DNA of 6,823 nucleotides from Lentisphaerota bacterium. GTDB lineage: Bacteria > Verrucomicrobiota > Kiritimatiellia > JAAZAB01. This document shows, piece after piece, positions 5,816-6,823 of the stretch. The stretch's first letter is position 1; every line of letters begins with the position of its first letter. The notes under the pieces were generated by a model. It was not told where the DNA came from. It worked only from the letters and a program-made list of their open reading frames with translations, and did no database searches. The position numbers and the translations under genes were made by a program. Where the stretch lies: assembly GCA_016182435.1 (NCBI GenBank), contig JACPGN010000239.1:1-6823 (forward strand), written 5' to 3'.

Positions 5816-6318
5816 AGGGAACCTTGCGCGGGTGTGGTCGCTTGCTGCAACGCAAACTTAAAGCCTGACTTCACCGTTTTGCCACCGTCAACCGACAACT
5901 GACCATTGGGCAACATTGAGACTTCCAGCCAGGCCAGCCCGGTCGGAGCGGGTCCCTTCAAGAGCGCGCCGGTCGCGTCAAACTTCGAGCCATGACAAGG
6001 ACAGAGAAAACCCCTTTCGTCATGCAGAACGATGCAACCGAGATGGCTGCAGACCAGGGAAATGGCATACAAGCCCTGATCGTCGCAGAAAACGATAACA
6101 TTCTGGTCGTCGAAAACCTTTGTAACGCCCGGAAAGTAGTCTTGCGCCCGACCGACTTTGAACGCCAGGGAGGGGACCGGCAGCGCCGAAGGAACCACGG
6201 CCCGCACGAGTCCGGCTAACCACACCAGGATGCTCGCCAAACACGTTCCGGCGCCAAGCCGGGCCAGGAACTCTTTCCGTGATATACGGCTATCTTCCTG
6301 TGATTCAGTGTCGGCCAT
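5812..6318 (-). CDS. Rieske iron-sulfur protein of the cytochrome b complex
   Basis: The 168-residue product has an N-terminal Tat-like anchor: S13-R-K-E-F-L18 followed by a hydrophobic segment (about 21-45), probably left uncleaved as in other Rieske subunits. The soluble domain carries both cluster boxes: C90-S-H92-L-G-C95 and C106-P-C108-H109-G-S. C90, H92, C106 and H109 would bind the 2Fe-2S cluster, and C95 and C108 would form the conserved disulfide. GPAP at 122-125 is the usual proline loop. It accepts one electron per quinol at the Qo site and passes it to the cytochrome c partner. The ATG has a weak purine-rich site (AGAGAG at 6328-6323) and the stop overlaps the next start by four bases. 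It is the first gene of the module. I see no convincing promoter in the repeat-rich region upstream. Confidence 0.95.
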   Translation of the reverse strand: MADTESQEDSRISRKEFLARLGAGTCLASILVWLAGLVRAVVPSALPVPSLAFKVGRAQDYFPGVTKVFDDQNVIVFCDDQGLYAISLVCSHLGCIVLHDERGFLCPCHGSKFDATGALLKGPAPTGLAWLEVSMLPNGQLSVDGGKTVKSGFKFALQQATTPAQGSL

Positions 6319-6331
6319 GGGGCTCTCTTTT

Positions 6332-6410
6332 CAAATTAGGCCCCGCAACGGGGCGACTGTTTCATGTAGCCGCGGCGGTGACGCCGTGGCCGCCGGCCGG
6401 ATCCACTACA
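6332..6410. repeat. Composite repeat unit A upstream of the Rieske gene
   Basis: The unit begins AATTAGG (6334-6340) and contains a perfect hairpin GCCCCG/CGGGGC (6340-6345 and 6349-6354). It then runs into a TGTAG...CTACA-bounded palindrome (6365-6410) whose core GCCGCGGCG pairs with CGCCGTGGC (6369-6377 and 6382-6390, one G.T pair). It starts 14 bp upstream of the Rieske ATG, so it would lie within any leader transcript. Unit B, starting 100 bp further upstream, has the same layout. Confidence 0.6.
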
Positions 6411-6431
6411 AAGATTGAATTTCATAGACAT

Positions 6432-6505
6432 TGAATTAGGGCGCGCAACGGGGCAACTTCTGTTTTGTAGGGCGGGCATACCGCTTCGGTTGCCCGCCCT
6501 ACAAA
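6432..6505. repeat. Composite repeat unit B with a 15-bp perfect stem
   Basis: AATTAGG (6434-6440) and the next 17 bases match unit A at 21 of 24 positions, exactly 100 bp apart. The palindrome part is a strong hairpin: 6464-6478 pairs perfectly with 6491-6505 (15 bp, containing GTAGGGCGGGC), then after one bulged T, ACCG (6480-6483) pairs with CGGT (6487-6490). Its GTAGGG/CCCTAC ends match those of the 600-754 element. Confidence 0.7.
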
Positions 6506-6528
6506 CGGGTTGTCATGCCATAGGCAGA

Positions 6529-6550
6529 TCCGCCTAGGCGGAAATTTCCT
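6529..6550. repeat. Dispersed palindrome TCCGCCTAGGCGGA
   Basis: A perfect 14-bp palindrome lies at 6529-6542 and is followed by AATTTCCT. The whole 22-bp segment matches 2130-2151 apart from one inserted T in the palindrome and an A/T difference, in the same orientation. It is a short dispersed repeat of unknown role. Confidence 0.6.
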
Positions 6551-6605
6551 TAGCCTGAAGTTAATCAATGGCGCTCCACGGATCCCGGTCTGGTGTAAGG
6601 CCTCA

Positions 6606-6740
6606 TCTTGAGGGACGGTTATGAACATCAACGCTGTCATTCCCGCCCCGTGTCAAAGCACGGGATAAACTCCAGCGGGAATCCAGCATTGATTTTTCTG
6701 GATTCCCGATCAGGTCGGGAATGACAATCAGCCCTCAAGA
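6606..6740. repeat. MITE-like element with GTCATTCCCG ends, nested in a 9-bp inverted repeat
   Basis: The terminal arms TGTCATTCCCG (6635-6645) and CGGGAATGACA (6716-6726) are perfect complements. Inside are CCCGTG/CACGGG (6647-6652 and 6659-6664) and an 11-bp stem CGGGAATCCAG/CTGGATTCCCG (6676-6686 and 6698-6708). Outside, TCTTGAGGG (6606-6614) pairs with CCCTCAAGA (6732-6740). Repeats with GTCATTCCCG ends are widespread non-coding elements in many bacteria and are thought to be moved by transposases supplied in trans. No target-site duplication is obvious. It encodes nothing. Confidence 0.6.
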
Positions 6741-6823
6741 GGCATCTCGGTCTGGCGCCTACGCACCGCCCCCTTCGGTGAGCGAAGAAAGGTCGTGGGC
6801 TGTCCCACAAGTATTCTTAAACG
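6741..6823. other. Window edge without an identifiable gene; two small hairpins
   Basis: CACCG/CGGTG (6764-6768 and 6776-6780) and GTGGG/CCCAC (6795-6799 and 6804-6808) form short stems. A minus-strand frame is open from the edge to a TGA at 6730-6728 (31 codons), but it has no recognisable features. With the neighbouring elements this completes a region of about 500 bp (6319-6823) in which I see no gene. Confidence 0.35.

Noticed and set aside
6158..6418. Plus-strand 86-codon frame over the Rieske start
   Set aside because: It is antisense to the Rieske N-terminus and continues into composite repeat unit A, with no family similarity seen.
6728..6823. Possible C-terminal end of a minus-strand gene entering from the right edge
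   Set aside because: It is only 31 codons, basic and low in features, and it spans two small hairpins of the repeat region, so it is not distinguishable from chance.

Overview
The window is a stretch of bacterial chromosome in which every supportable gene lies on the minus strand, so the genes read from right to left. The signal peptides, a periplasmic multihaem cytochrome and a Porin_O_P-type outer-membrane porin point to a Gram-negative (diderm) bacterium with a respiratory chain. The intergenic gaps are full of short GC-rich palindromic repeats. Together with the unusual bc-complex layout this suggests a deep-branching, probably environmental lineage (PVC, Omnitrophota, Nitrospirota or Deltaproteobacteria-like). 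The phylum is a low-confidence guess; no marker gene is present.

Right to left: 6319-6823 is about 500 bp with no convincing gene, made of palindromic and repeated elements. Next comes a three-gene respiratory module: a Rieske iron-sulfur protein (5812-6318), a fused cytochrome b/subunit IV protein of 528 residues (4229-5815, overlapping the Rieske gene by ATGA), and a pentahaem c-type cytochrome (2958-4142 from a TTG, with the open frame running to 4202). Together they would form a non-canonical Rieske/cytochrome b quinol oxidoreductase in which the multihaem protein stands where cytochrome c1 or f would normally be. A 342-bp gap (2616-2957) with two abutting palindromic elements and a candidate promoter follows. 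Then come a receiver-only response regulator (2169-2615), a 297-bp gap with a nested inverted repeat and a start-stop element, a phosphate-selective-type porin (801-1871), a 233-bp gap filled by a multi-hairpin element, and the 5' part of an exported ferredoxin-like Fe-S subunit (1-567). The Fe-S gene runs off the left edge, and its partner subunits are probably beyond it.

The likely logic is that quinol is oxidised by the cytochrome b/Rieske pair and electrons pass through the pentahaem cytochrome to periplasmic acceptors. The Fe-S protein resembles the electron-transfer subunit of a molybdopterin oxidoreductase (PsrB/TtrB type) and may belong to a second periplasm-facing respiratory enzyme. 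The receiver and porin sit between the two and could provide control and outer-membrane access, but this is inference from position only.

The points most worth a second look are the pentahaem cytochrome with no normal start codon or export signal, the APWY Qo motif and absent haem ci cysteine in a cytochrome b with b6f-type haem spacing, the Cys-to-Val change in the third cluster motif of the Fe-S protein, the arginine-lysine Tat motifs on two proteins, and a family of GTAGGG...CCCTAC palindromic repeats.
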